From positions 1-64,000 of the forward strand of contig JANRKB010000013.1 in assembly GCA_033763695.1 (NCBI GenBank): 64,000 bases of DNA, in the 5' to 3' direction. The position numbers and the translations under genes are program-made. Source of the stretch: JANRKB01 sp033763695. GTDB lineage: Bacteria; Planctomycetota; Phycisphaerae; Phycisphaerales; UBA1924. Shown piece by piece: positions 18,477-27,306 of this stretch. The notes under the pieces were generated by a model. It was not told where the DNA came from and ran no database searches. It was given only the letters and a program-made list of their open reading frames with translations. Each line of letters begins with the position of its first letter. Position 1 is the stretch's first letter.

Positions 18477-18492
18477 GTTCAGCGCGACCGCT

Positions 18493-19500
18493 TCACTGCT
18501 TGGGCACTTCGACGAGCACCGACTTCTTCAAGTCGGTGTTCTTCTTTTTGCCCTCGGCGTCGCGGACGACCTGGCGCTGACCCATGCCGTTGACGAGGTA
18601 GTACGGGTGCTTGCGCCGGGCCTCGCGGATGTCTTCGCTCTCTTCGCCGTCGGGGCCTTGCAGGTCGTTGTTGTTGAAGAGGCCGATGGTGACGGTGGAG
18701 CGTTCGGGGCCGTGGTAGTAGAACGCGAGCTCGCCGCCGCGCCGCAGTTCGAGTGCGGCAGCCTCGGCGGCCTTTCGGAACTCCGCGAGTTCTTCCTTGC
18801 TCGGCGTGACGCGATCCGGGCGGCAGTAGACGCAGACTTGCAACGTGTACTTGGCGTCGTTGCCGAAAATCTTGCGGGCGTTGCGCAGATCAAGATCGGG
18901 GATGTTGCCCGGCTCGCCGCGCATCAGCGGCGGCGAGAGGAACGCGCCCGCGAAAGGCCGCACATCGCCGACGCTGGCGCCGCGCACGCGCAGCAGTTCC
19001 TTGGTGGCGTTGGCATCCTCGTAGGAATCAAACGCACCGAGCGCGACGACGCGCACCGAGCCGCGCCGCGTCACATAGGCATCGCTGAAGCCGACACTGC
19101 TGCGTGCGAAGGTCAGTGCTTGATTCGCCGCGTCTTCGCCCTCGGCGTTGATGGTGGCGAGCACGATCACCCACTTGCCCGCGTTGGGAGCATCGGCGGC
19201 CTCTGGCGCGGCAGCAGCCGCGGGCGCGATCGTCTTGCCCGGCGACGCGAACACACGCTTGGCCTCTTCCTGGGTTGCGGTGGGCGAACTGGCAGGCTTG
19301 CCGTTGTCCTTCTTGCCTTGAGGCGCTGCCGCGGGCTTCTGCGGCTCACTCGCGCGCGGGCTGCCGTCGGTCGCCTTGTCCACGTCGCCTTGCTGGCATC
19401 CGGGCATGCATGTCGCCACGGCGATCGCAGAGAGGATCGGAAGGACTCGGCTCAGTCTCGCGTGGCCCAATCCGGCTCGGCTCAATCCAGACGCTCGCAT
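18493..19500 (-). CDS. Lipoprotein with SPOR-like repeats
   Basis: The 335-residue product has a lipoprotein signal (RVLPILSAIAVATCMPGC). A low-complexity Lys/Pro/Ala linker follows, then a segment GKWVIVLATINAEGEDAANQ with later VRVVALGAFDSYEDANATKE, which matches the pattern of SPOR domains (peptidoglycan-binding, V-x-x-G-x-F-x-s-x-x-x-A). The C-terminal part has FYYHGPERSTVTIGLFNNND. AAGGAG six bases before the ATG at 19500 decides the start over three upstream ATGs. It is probably an envelope protein; the SPOR-like call is by pattern. Confidence 0.65.
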   Translation of the reverse strand: MRASGLSRAGLGHARLSRVLPILSAIAVATCMPGCQQGDVDKATDGSPRASEPQKPAAAPQGKKDNGKPASSPTATQEEAKRVFASPGKTIAPAAAAAPEAADAPNAGKWVIVLATINAEGEDAANQALTFARSSVGFSDAYVTRRGSVRVVALGAFDSYEDANATKELLRVRGASVGDVRPFAGAFLSPPLMRGEPGNIPDLDLRNARKIFGNDAKYTLQVCVYCRPDRVTPSKEELAEFRKAAEAAALELRRGGELAFYYHGPERSTVTIGLFNNNDLQGPDGEESEDIREARRKHPYYLVNGMGQRQVVRDAEGKKKNTDLKKSVLVEVPKQ

Positions 19501-19887
19501 CCGCAACTCCTTCGGGGTCGTGCTCATCGAACGCGTCATCGTTGGAGGGGTGCGGCGGTCGCGCCGACGCGACGAAGACCCTTTCGCGGGCGGCGCGGCC
19601 AAGTTCCCCATTTCAACGCGCGTGAGGCACGTTCCACAAGCACACGGCGCACCCCTTGCGCAACCCACCCAACCTGGGTCCGAGGAACCCCCTGACTTGA
19701 GAAGAGTTTGAAAGTTTTCGCTGCGTCCCGTTCGGTGTTATTCGATCTAAAGCCATGACACGTAAGCACTTATCCATCACAGGAAACAGTGACCCCGTTT
19801 TGGAGTCCGAACGCGGGCGGCGTCGATAGGAACTCCGGAGTTTGAACGAAAAGCCCCGCGATTGGGTGGGGCCAGGAGAAAGCCACG
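19501..19887. other. 387-base divergent intergenic region with hairpins
   Basis: Between the SPOR-like lipoprotein gene and the FlgM-like gene. It holds a 12-base perfect palindrome (aactccggagtt, 19831-19842) and, just before the ribosome site of the FlgM-like gene, a seven-pair stem gccccgc/gtggggc (19853-19872). The AT-richer part at 19690-19800 is a likely promoter zone. No gene is seen. Confidence 0.4.
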
Positions 19888-20253
19888 ATGCAAGGAGTTT
19901 CGTTCAGTTCGGCGACGGCGGCAGGTCGCATCACCGGTGTCCAGCCGGTGCGCGGACAAGCCAACGCCACGCCGGTTGAGCCCGTCGCGCCGGTGCAGCG
20001 CGGCGGTGATCAGGTCGAGGTCTCCCAGATCGCGACCTTTCTCAGCGCGTTGCGCGATGTGCCGTCGATCCGTCAGGACCTTGTCGACAGCATCCGCGCC
20101 CAGATCGCCGCGGGCACCTATGACACGCCCGAGCGCCTCGACGCGGCCCTGAACGGGCTGGTCGATGATGCCTCAACCGACACGTTCATCACGCCCGACG
20201 CGAACGCCGGCAAGAACGTGAACGACGCAGACCACGACGGCGACCGCCGCTGA
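19888..20253 (+). CDS. FlgM-like anti-sigma-28 factor
   Basis: The 121-residue protein has the FlgM C-terminal pattern: a helix IATFLSALRDVPSIRQDLVD followed by SIRAQIAAGTYDTPERLDAAL, matching the L-x-x-x-P-x-x-R-x-x-x-V-x-x-I-(R/K)-x-x-I-x-x-G-x-Y motif of flagellar anti-sigma factors. FlgM binds the flagellar sigma factor FliA until the hook is built. The N-terminal half is disordered, as usual. A ribosome site AGGAG precedes the ATG. No other flagellar gene is within the window, so it may belong to a scattered flagellar regulon. A GA-rich tail and a strong terminator follow. Confidence 0.7.
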   Translation: MQGVSFSSATAAGRITGVQPVRGQANATPVEPVAPVQRGGDQVEVSQIATFLSALRDVPSIRQDLVDSIRAQIAAGTYDTPERLDAALNGLVDDASTDTFITPDANAGKNVNDADHDGDRR

Positions 20254-20325
20254 ATCGGCACGAATGGCCGACGGCCCGCCTGGTTGATTGAAAGACCGTT
20301 TCTACATCGCGCATCCCCCGCCTCC

Positions 20326-20420
20326 TGAACGCAGCCCAGAGACAGAGAGAGACACGAGAGAGAGAAGGCAGGCAGAGAGAGACAAGGGCTCAGGAGACAG
20401 GTCTGGAGAGAGACCTGATC
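20326..20420 (+). other. GA-rich transcribed tail with small hairpin
   Basis: After the FlgM-like stop the plus strand is almost pure purine (runs of gagaga) from about 20333, unlike anything nearby, and ends with caggtct...agacctg (20398-20417), a seven-pair stem. There is no open frame with a ribosome site. It lies upstream of a strong terminator and so should be part of the transcript, as a 3' UTR or small RNA. Confidence 0.5.
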
Positions 20421-20457
20421 GAGCACGCCGCAAGGCACGACAAGCGCACTTCTTCGC

Positions 20458-20494
20458 CGACGCCGGGTGGGTGGACCCGGCGTCGACTTTTTTT
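20458..20494 (+). terminator. Strong intrinsic terminator behind the FlgM-like gene
   Basis: cgacgccggg and cccggcgtcg form a perfect ten-pair stem with an eight-base loop, followed by ac and seven T. It lies 205 bases after the FlgM-like stop and 22 bases before the convergent purM stop. Confidence 0.9.
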
Positions 20495-20515
20495 GGACCG
20501 CTCGTTTCGCGCTGG

Positions 20516-21685
20516 TTACGCCTTCTCGCGCACGACGCCCTTGCCCTTGACGATCTCGCCGATGACGTAGACCGTCTCGCCGAGTTTCTCGAGTTGCTCC
20601 TTCACCGATTCGGCGAAGGCGGGGCGGACGATGACGCAGTAGCCGATGCCGAGGTTGAAGACCTGCTTCATTTCAGCGTCGTCAATTTTGCCGTGCTTTT
20701 GCAGAAACGAGAAGACGGGCGGCACGGGCCAAGTCGAGCGATCGATGATGGCATCGCAGCCGGGCGGGATGCTGCGGACGAGGTTGTCGGCCAAGCCGCT
20801 GCCCGTGATGTGGGCCATGCCGCTGATGACGTGCTTGACCTTGTAGTTGCGCTGCAGGCGGACGATCGAATCGGCGTAAATGCGCGTGGGCGTGAGCAGC
20901 ACCTGGCCCAGTGTGGGCAATGCGCTCGCGGCCTTGCCAGCCTTGTCACTCTTGCCTGATTTGGTTGTGGCCTTCGCGGTCGACTTCCGCCGCTTGCCCT
21001 TGGCGGGCGCGGGCAGGACATCCTCGTACACGCGATGCAGATCAAGCCCGGCGTGGGCGACGACCTTGCGCACCAGGCTGTAGCCGTTGGAGTGAATGCC
21101 GCTGCTGGTCAGACCCAGCACCACATCGCCGGGTTGCACGCGCGTCGGATTCACGGCCCGCGCGAGCTCGACGACGCCGACGCAGAAGCCGGCAAGGTCA
21201 AAGTCGCCCTTGGCATAGACATCGGGCATGTTGGCGGTTTCGCCGCCCAGAAGGGCGCAGCCTGACATCTCGCAGCCGGTGGCGATGCCGTCGACGATCG
21301 CGTGCAGCATCTTCTTGTCGACCGTCGGCACGGCGATGTAATCAAGGAAGAACAGCGGCTCGGCACCTTGGACGATCAGGTCGTTCACATTCATCGCGAC
21401 CAGATCGATGCCGACGGTGTTGAACACACCGAGGTCGGCGGCGAGCTTGACCTTGGTGCCCACGCCGTCGGCACACGCGACGAGCACGGGGTCTTTGTAG
21501 TTGCGTTTGAAGAGCTTCTCGTTGAAGTCGAGGCGGAACAGCCCTGCGAACCCGCCGGGGTTGGCGATGACGCGCGGCCCGAAGGTGCGACGCATCACCG
21601 CGCCGAGCGAGTCGGTGAAGGAATCCTTCTCGTGGATGTCAACGCCGGCGGCGGCGTAGGTGAGGCCGGAGGGAAGCTTGGGCAT
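20516..21685 (-). CDS. purM: Phosphoribosylformylglycinamidine cyclo-ligase (AIR synthetase)
   Basis: PurM closes the imidazole ring in purine synthesis. The 389-residue protein starts MPKLPSGLTYAAAGVDI and carries the ATP-binding segment CADGVGTKVKLA, GIDLVAMNVNDL, ALLGGETANMPD and GLTSSGIHSNGYSLVRK, all family signatures. It is longer than the usual 345 or so because of a Lys/Ala/Ser-rich insert at about residues 228-255 between the two halves. The ATG at 21685 has GAGG almost adjacent (two bases), too close for good initiation, so leaderless initiation or another start is possible, though family homology begins here. It is divergent from metK. Confidence 0.93.
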   Translation of the reverse strand: MPKLPSGLTYAAAGVDIHEKDSFTDSLGAVMRRTFGPRVIANPGGFAGLFRLDFNEKLFKRNYKDPVLVACADGVGTKVKLAADLGVFNTVGIDLVAMNVNDLIVQGAEPLFFLDYIAVPTVDKKMLHAIVDGIATGCEMSGCALLGGETANMPDVYAKGDFDLAGFCVGVVELARAVNPTRVQPGDVVLGLTSSGIHSNGYSLVRKVVAHAGLDLHRVYEDVLPAPAKGKRRKSTAKATTKSGKSDKAGKAASALPTLGQVLLTPTRIYADSIVRLQRNYKVKHVISGMAHITGSGLADNLVRSIPPGCDAIIDRSTWPVPPVFSFLQKHGKIDDAEMKQVFNLGIGYCVIVRPAFAESVKEQLEKLGETVYVIGEIVKGKGVVREKA

Positions 21686-21762
21686 ACCTCTAGGGTACGA
21701 CCAGAACTTCTCACGGAGCCGGTCGCATAAACCAGAGAAGGCCCAAGGAAACTGTTTGGCCC

Positions 21763-21768
21763 TAGAAT
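21763..21768 (+). promoter_or_regulatory. Possible -10 element of metK
   Basis: tagaat matches five of six bases of the -10 consensus, 58 bases upstream of metK. No good -35 is found at 17 bases, so confidence is low. A stem (ggccc.../...ttggcc, 21740-21760) lies just upstream. Confidence 0.3.
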
Positions 21769-21825
21769 CACTTTCACGCCCGGGGGGCAGAGCCCGCAGG
21801 GCTGGTTTCAACTGGAGGAGCACCG

Positions 21826-22998
21826 ATGGCGAGCCGTCTGTTCACGTCTGAATCCGTCTCGATGGGCCACCCCGACAAAGTCGCCGACCAGATCTCTGAT
21901 GCGATCCTGGACGCGATGATCGTCGACGATCCCTACTCGCGCGTCGCGTGCGAGACGCTGTGCGCCACCGGCCTCGTGGTCGTCGCGGGCGAAGTGACGA
22001 CGCGGACGTACGTGGACATCCCCGAGCTCGTCCGCCGCACGGTGCGCGAGATCGGCTACACCAGCGGCGACATGCGTTTCGACGCCGAGTCGTGCGCCGT
22101 GCTGGTCGCGCTCAACAAGCAGTCGCCCGACATCGCCATGGGCGTCGATCGCGAGGGCGCGGGCGACCAGGGCATGATGTTCGGCTTTGCCTGCAAGGAC
22201 ACGCCCGAGTTCATGCCGCTGCCGATCCAGCTTGCCCATCGCCTCGTTGAGCAGCAGGCGGCGATCCGGCGCGAGAATCGCGTCAGCGGCCTGCGCCCCG
22301 ACGCCAAGAGCCAGGTGACGGTCGAGTACGAGAACGACCGGCCCGTGCGCGTCGACACCGTCGTGCTCTCGACGCAGCACGACCCGTACTGGAACGAACG
22401 CCAGGGCGAACTCAAGAAGGAGATCGTCGAGCACGTGCTCAAGCCCGTGCTCAAGGAGTGGTGGAACCCGGGCATCACGGTGCACGTGAACCCCACCGGC
22501 CGCTTTGAAATCGGCGGGCCGCACGGCGACACCGGCCTCACGGGCCGCAAGATCATCGTCGACTCCTACGGCGGCATGGGCCGGCACGGCGGCGGCGCAT
22601 TCAGCGGCAAGGACCCGACCAAGGTCGATCGCTCGGCCGCGTACATGTCGCGCTACATCGCCAAGAACGTTGTGGCCGCGGGCCTGGCCGATCGCTGCGA
22701 GATCCAACTCTCGTACGCCATCGGCGTCGCCGAGCCGACCAGCGTGTACGTCGACTGCTTCGGCACCGCCCGGGCCGACGAGGGCAAGATCAGCAAGGCG
22801 ATCCGCGAGACGTTCAAGTTGACGCCGCGCGGCATCATCGAGGCCCTCAACCTCCGCACGCCCATCTACGGCGCGACGGCCAAGCACGGCCACTTCGGCC
22901 GCGCCCCGGGCCAGATCACGTTCAACGGCAAGAAGTTCGACGCGTTCACCTGGGAGCGCACGGACAAGGCCGAGCAGCTCAAGAAGCTGTGCATGTAA
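21826..22998 (+). CDS. metK: S-adenosylmethionine synthetase
   Basis: MetK joins methionine and ATP to make S-adenosylmethionine. The 390-residue sequence shows the family signatures [20 protein letters not shown] at the start, [20 protein letters not shown] and the P-loop-like [27 protein letters not shown] about eight bases before the ATG supports the start. Length is normal. It is divergent from purM and ends at a strong terminator. I looked for a SAM-type riboswitch in the 140-base leader and could not support one. Confidence 0.97.
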   Translation: MASRLFTSESVSMGHPDKVADQISDAILDAMIVDDPYSRVACETLCATGLVVVAGEVTTRTYVDIPELVRRTVREIGYTSGDMRFDAESCAVLVALNKQSPDIAMGVDREGAGDQGMMFGFACKDTPEFMPLPIQLAHRLVEQQAAIRRENRVSGLRPDAKSQVTVEYENDRPVRVDTVVLSTQHDPYWNERQGELKKEIVEHVLKPVLKEWWNPGITVHVNPTGRFEIGGPHGDTGLTGRKIIVDSYGGMGRHGGGAFSGKDPTKVDRSAAYMSRYIAKNVVAAGLADRCEIQLSYAIGVAEPTSVYVDCFGTARADEGKISKAIRETFKLTPRGIIEALNLRTPIYGATAKHGHFGRAPGQITFNGKKFDAFTWERTDKAEQLKKLCM

Positions 22999-23061
22999 AG
23001 GCCGAGCACGCGTCGCGGAACGCTGCGGACGCTTGCGACGGACAACTCAGGACTGATGACG

Positions 23062-23093
23062 ACCGGCCGTCTCTCGCGAGGCGACCGGTTTTT
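23062..23093 (+). terminator. Intrinsic terminator of metK
   Basis: accggccgtctc and gaggcgaccggt form a twelve-pair stem with one mismatch and a tcgc loop, followed by five T. It starts 64 bases after the metK stop. Confidence 0.85.
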
Positions 23094-23135
23094 CGTTGGC
23101 GTGTGTGAGAGAGCACGATTGCAGCGGAACAAAAA

Positions 23136-23163
23136 TGGAGCCGCCCGGGTTGTGCCCGGGCGG
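23136..23163 (-). terminator. Intrinsic terminator of the sigma/anti-sigma unit
   Basis: ccgcccggg and cccgggcgg form a nine-pair stem with a five-base loop. On the minus strand it is followed by CTCCATTTTTG, a U-rich tail. It is downstream of the anti-sigma gene that stops at 23341. Confidence 0.7.
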
Positions 23164-23340
23164 TCCCCTCCTCCGGCAGCTCGACGTTTCCGCGTGAGCG
23201 TGCGCCTCGAACGCTTCCCTTCGCCGCGGGCTCTCCCGCACCACGGCGATCTCCTCTCTCTGCCTGCACGATGTCCACACGCGCGCCGCTGATTGCGAAT
23301 CGCGCATCGCGGCGCGGAGCAAGCCCAATGTGTCGATCCA

Positions 23341-24090
23341 TCAGGAACCGACGCGGATGCGGCTGAGCATCGCGGGCTTCTCGCGAGGCGAGAGTTCGGT
23401 CACGCGCAAGCCGTGGCGCACCACGACGTGCTTGAAGAGCGTGTCGCTGATGCGCGTCGTGGTGACGCGCTCGGCGGGCTCATCCTTGTGCGCCAAATCA
23501 AACACGAGCAGCATGCGATCCGCGCCCAGATGCATCGGCACGGAGATCGCCATGGGCGTCGAATCACCGATGCCGCCGCCGGGGCGGCCGAAGGTTGCGC
23601 CTTCGTCGGACTCAAAGAGGACGCTGTGCCCAATCTTGGAGCAGATGGCAAACTCAGTTTCGTCGGTCGTGCGCGGCACGAAAGGCTCGTCGGGCGCCAC
23701 GGCATGCTGATATGCCGTCGCGAGATCGGCAGGCGGCGAACCCGCGCCGGTGCCGCTGCCTGTGGCGAACCATGTGATGGCCGCGGCCACGCCGATGAGC
23801 GCCGCGCCGCCGCCCCAGAGCCAAGGCATGCCGGGCAGAACCGGGCCGGTGCCGGGACCGGAGCCCGCGCCGGGCTTGGGCAAGTCGGCGATGTTCGGCG
23901 GGGGTGACGGCGAGAACGCGGTCGCCAGCGACGCGGCCAACTCGCGCTGTGCCGCAACGTCAGCCGCGAGCGATGCGTCCGCGCTCATCTGCTGCTCGAA
24001 CGCCTCGGCCTCGGCGACGGACATCTCGCCTTGGACGAAGCGGTCCACGGCGTGCATGCGCTGCTCGAGTTGGTCCCAGGACGTGGACAT
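23341..24090 (-). CDS. Anti-sigma factor, membrane-bound
   Basis: The 249-residue product begins with a zinc-finger-like or ASD-type region (MSTSWDQLEQRMHAVDRFVQ, then GEMSVAEAEAFEQQMSADAS), the usual N-terminal sigma-binding helix set of anti-sigma factors, though the classical HxxxCxxC motif is absent. A Pro/Gly linker leads to one membrane segment (WLWGGGAALIGVAAAITWFA) and a periplasmic C-terminal domain. The ATG overlaps the stop of the upstream sigma gene by one base (TGATG), so the two are translationally coupled. This is the normal arrangement of an ECF sigma and its regulator. Confidence 0.75.
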   Translation of the reverse strand: MSTSWDQLEQRMHAVDRFVQGEMSVAEAEAFEQQMSADASLAADVAAQRELAASLATAFSPSPPPNIADLPKPGAGSGPGTGPVLPGMPWLWGGGAALIGVAAAITWFATGSGTGAGSPPADLATAYQHAVAPDEPFVPRTTDETEFAICSKIGHSVLFESDEGATFGRPGGGIGDSTPMAISVPMHLGADRMLLVFDLAHKDEPAERVTTTRISDTLFKHVVVRHGLRVTELSPREKPAMLSRIRVGS

Positions 24091-24743
24091 CAGCTTTTCG
24101 TTTCGCCTCCGCGCTGGGGGCGGTTGATCATCTGGCCTGCGCGAGACTTGGCGGCGGTGAGTGCCGTGGCGAGTGTGCCGCGCCCGCGAAACACGTGGCT
24201 CATCGCGGTCCCTTCGGGGATCGCCATGAGTTGGGAAATGTCGCGATAGGAGAGCCCCTCGACGCAGCGGAGCAGCACGCACGTGCGGACGATCGGATCA
24301 AGCGCCTGAAGCGCGTGCGCGAGATGGTCGTCGAGATGCTCGCGCAAACCTTCGAGCGAACCCGCGGCACCGCCGACTCCTTCTGCGCCGCCGGCCCCGC
24401 CACCCAGACCGGTCCCCTCCGGACGGTCTGGGCGGCCTGCGATCGGGGTCTCGTGCACGTCAACACGCACTCCGAACCGGCGTGCCCTGCGGCGTTCTCC
24501 TCTGCGATGATTGAGCGCGACGTTTCGCACAATCTCTCCCATCCAAGCCCGGAAACTCGTGCCGGGCTGAAACGAACCAAGTTTTTGCAGCCCGATGATG
24601 GCCGCCTCCTGCACCACGTCGTCCGCGTCAGAGCGGTGCAGGACAATGCCGGCGGCGATCAGCCAGAGCGACGTATGCGCTCGGCGGAACTCCGCCTCAA
24701 AGTCCAACGCGACATGACGAGGACGCTCGGTCAACGGGGCCAC
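24090..24743 (-). CDS. ECF-type RNA polymerase sigma factor
   Basis: The 217-residue protein has sigma region 2 (HRSDADDVVQEAAIIGLQKL, TSFRAWMGEIVRNVALNHRR) and region 4 (GLSYRDISQLMAIPEGTAMS), joined by a glycine-rich linker (GTGLGGGAGGAEGVGGAAG) that is longer and more flexible than usual. The start GTG at 24743 is chosen because AGGGGAGG lies about ten bases upstream; an upstream GTG at 24791 also exists. It is followed at once by its anti-sigma gene. The signal that releases it is unknown. Confidence 0.85.
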   Translation of the reverse strand: MAPLTERPRHVALDFEAEFRRAHTSLWLIAAGIVLHRSDADDVVQEAAIIGLQKLGSFQPGTSFRAWMGEIVRNVALNHRRGERRRARRFGVRVDVHETPIAGRPDRPEGTGLGGGAGGAEGVGGAAGSLEGLREHLDDHLAHALQALDPIVRTCVLLRCVEGLSYRDISQLMAIPEGTAMSHVFRGRGTLATALTAAKSRAGQMINRPQRGGETKS

Positions 24744-24975
24744 CCAACAACAGCCTCCCCTGACCGACGCACCGCCACGGCGCGCCACCACCGACCAGCC
24801 GCCGGGGCGGACTGCCGGACTGGGAGTAAATGTCCGACGGGTCGGGATCTCATTTCACTTTTCCGAAGATCGGCTCAAAGTTGATTTTTCACAGAAAACC
24901 AATGGGATTTTGGCCCACTTTCCGGTAGCATGTGCCGGTCCAAGTCCGGTCGCGACTTGTTGAGGGCTTCACGCT

Positions 24976-25740
24976 ATGGCTTCCGAGAACCACGCGAACG
25001 ATCGCGCGCTGCTCCACGCTCGCCGTGCCTTCACGCTCATCGAGCTGCTGGTCGTTATCGCGATCATCTCGATTCTTGTCGGCATCATGCTGCCTTCGCT
25101 GAATCGCGCACGCGAGACGAGCCGCACCGTGGTCTGCGCCAGCAACCTGCGCCAGACGATGACGACGCTCTTCATGTACGAGCAGGACAACAAGGGCTTC
25201 TTCCCCAAGACGCAGGATCCGTCCTACGGCTTCGTCAATCCGTCGTTTGATCCGTCGCAGCAGCTTGAGAAGACTTGGGTCAACCACCTCACCAAGCTGC
25301 AGTACATCCATGCCGCGCTCGAGTCGCATGGCTTGCCCGAAATGCTCAAGTGCCCTTCGGGCATGAATCTCGACAACGACCCGACGTGGGCCGGGCATAT
25401 GCCGCATTACGGCATGAACACGATGATCAGCCCGCCGGACAAGAGTGCGGCACGCCTGGGCCAGCGTTCGTTCTTCGGCAAGCGCTCGACCTATGGCGGA
25501 CTGGAGGAGAAGAAGATCCTCGCCGTGGAATCACGCCAGACGACGAATCCGCGTGGCTGGTTCAGCGCGGGCAACGCCGACTGGATCTCGCCACGTCACG
25601 GCAACGGCCGCGGTGCGAACGTCGGTTATCTCGCGGGCAACGTGACCTATCGCGAAGGCGCGGTGAGTCCGACGCCGCTGGCCAGCGACGAGAGCAACCC
25701 CTTCGCACAGATCTACTTCGTGCGTCAGTTGCAGCCCTGA
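24976..25740 (+). CDS. Prepilin-type pseudopilin, orphan
   Basis: The 254-residue protein starts with a type IV prepilin leader: a basic stretch (LLHARR) and the processing site [19 protein letters not shown], with the conserved Glu at +5 of the mature protein, so cleavage and N-methylation by a prepilin peptidase are expected. The C-terminal part ([20 protein letters not shown]) resembles the H-x9-DG module of planctomycete DUF1559 proteins, with AG in place of DG. It is probably a pseudopilin of a type II secretion or pilus-like system; none of its machinery is nearby. The residue before FTLIE is Ala rather than Gly. Confidence 0.85.
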   Translation: MASENHANDRALLHARRAFTLIELLVVIAIISILVGIMLPSLNRARETSRTVVCASNLRQTMTTLFMYEQDNKGFFPKTQDPSYGFVNPSFDPSQQLEKTWVNHLTKLQYIHAALESHGLPEMLKCPSGMNLDNDPTWAGHMPHYGMNTMISPPDKSAARLGQRSFFGKRSTYGGLEEKKILAVESRQTTNPRGWFSAGNADWISPRHGNGRGANVGYLAGNVTYREGAVSPTPLASDESNPFAQIYFVRQLQP

Positions 25741-25798
25741 TGGCATCGACTGCGACATCGTCGCGTCGTCGATGACGTGAAATTCACATTTGCACGCC

Positions 25799-27232
25799 TT
25801 ACGCGCTCTTGGCTTTTTCGCCCACGAGCGCCTGCTCGGCCACGCGCGCTGGTGTCGGCTCGACCACCGGTGCCGCGGCGACCTTGGCGGCCGCGATCGC
25901 GTGCGCCTTGGCGTCGTAGGCGGCGGCCTGCTCTTCGATCTGCTTCTTTCGCGCGATCTTGATCGCGGTGACGGCGATGTACGACACGAAGATGAGCGTG
26001 ATCGCGTACGTGATGCGGGCGCGTCCCATGGAGATCGCAACGCCGAGCGTGGCGAACGCCAGGCCGATGCCGTAGAGCACCAGCACCGCGCCCTTGACGC
26101 CCAGTGCCCGCTTGAGCATGTGGTGCAGGTGGTCGCTATCGGCAGAGCTAATGCTCTTGCCCGCCATCTTTCGGCGGACGATCGCAAGTGCCGTGTCAAT
26201 CAGCGGGATGGCGTAGATGATCAGGCCCGCGAGCACGAGCTGCGTCTTGCCGGTGTCGCCCAGCGTCAGGACGATGACGATCGTCATGAAGCCCATGAGC
26301 AGCGAGCCTGCGTCACCCAGGAAGATCGTCGCGGGATTGAAGTTGTGCGGCAGGAAGCCCAAGCACGCCCCGAGCAGCGCCATGCACAGCACGATGCGCT
26401 GCGCGTCACGCGGGCCGTCATCGACGAGGGCAAGACCCAGCGCGACGATCAGCAGGCCCGCGGTGCAGATGGTGGTCGTGCCCGTGAGCAGGCCATCGAG
26501 GCCGTCGATGAGGTTGGACGCGTTGCACGCGCCGAGCACAAAGAGCGCGATGAGTGCCGTGCCCGTCCAGTAGATGAGATCAACGTGGATGAAGTCGGTG
26601 TTGAAGACGGGAATCGTCGCGGGCAGCGGCAGACTCCACGTCAGCGCTTCGTTGCCGAAGAACTTGCCGACCGGCGCCATCACGCCGCGGGCGACATTGA
26701 CACCGACGTCGTCGATCGCGAGCGCGGCCGCGGCGAAGAGCTGCCCGCCGAGCTTGACGCGCGGGCTGATGCCCGTGACGTCGTCGATGAGGCCGACGAC
26801 GACGATCGCGATCATGCCCAGGACGATCGACGGCCGCACGAGGCGCGGATCATCGAGGCCTTCGAGCACGACGCCGGGCGTGATGTCCTTGATCGCGTGA
26901 TAGTCGACCATGCCGGGGACGAAGAGCCCGATGTAGCTCCACAAGATGCCCGCCATCAGCCCGAGGAACACGGCCGCGCCGCCCAAGTAGGCGATCGGCA
27001 TGCGATGGACCTTGCGGGCCTCGCTCGGACGGTCGATCACGCCGTTGGCGACTGCGAGTCGGCGCATGATCGGCGTCGCGATCAGCGTGGTGAAGAATGC
27101 GATGACAAGGATCCAGACGTAGCCCTGAAAGATCGACAGCCGCGACGCGATCTCGGGGACGGCTTCGTCCAGCAGGCTCTGCGCGGGCGTTGTCGGAACG
27201 ATGAAATCGTTGGACGTCGCCAGAGATGTCAT
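25799..27232 (-). CDS. Polyprenyl-phosphate sugar-1-phosphate transferase (WecA/MraY family)
   Basis: The 477-residue integral membrane protein carries the catalytic motifs of the polyprenyl-phosphate N-acetylhexosamine-1-phosphate transferase family: GLIDDVTGIS, ACNASNLIDGLDGLL, FLGDAGSL and the HIH-like DSDHLHHMLKRAL, with about eleven membrane segments. This is the WecA type, which starts glycan assembly on undecaprenyl phosphate, rather than MraY. A cytoplasmic basic/Ala-rich tail of about 60 residues ends the protein. The ATG at 27232 is used; a GTG at 27247 with a nearby GGAGAG is an alternative. It is the last gene of the exosortase/EPS unit. Confidence 0.9.
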   Translation of the reverse strand: MTSLATSNDFIVPTTPAQSLLDEAVPEIASRLSIFQGYVWILVIAFFTTLIATPIMRRLAVANGVIDRPSEARKVHRMPIAYLGGAAVFLGLMAGILWSYIGLFVPGMVDYHAIKDITPGVVLEGLDDPRLVRPSIVLGMIAIVVVGLIDDVTGISPRVKLGGQLFAAAALAIDDVGVNVARGVMAPVGKFFGNEALTWSLPLPATIPVFNTDFIHVDLIYWTGTALIALFVLGACNASNLIDGLDGLLTGTTTICTAGLLIVALGLALVDDGPRDAQRIVLCMALLGACLGFLPHNFNPATIFLGDAGSLLMGFMTIVIVLTLGDTGKTQLVLAGLIIYAIPLIDTALAIVRRKMAGKSISSADSDHLHHMLKRALGVKGAVLVLYGIGLAFATLGVAISMGRARITYAITLIFVSYIAVTAIKIARKKQIEEQAAAYDAKAHAIAAAKVAAAPVVEPTPARVAEQALVGEKAKSA

Positions 27233-27306
27233 ACCCCAGAGGCTCACGCGGGCGTCTCTCCACACGGTTCTGTCGCAGACCAATCGCCGCCGCCGGGTCT
27301 CCCCGA

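Noticed and set aside
19770..19785. ttatccatc, DnaA-box-like
   Set aside because: Single site with two mismatches, no cluster.
21686..21825. SAM-type riboswitch before metK
   Set aside because: Conserved SAM-I/II/IV elements not seen; only a small stem and a -10.
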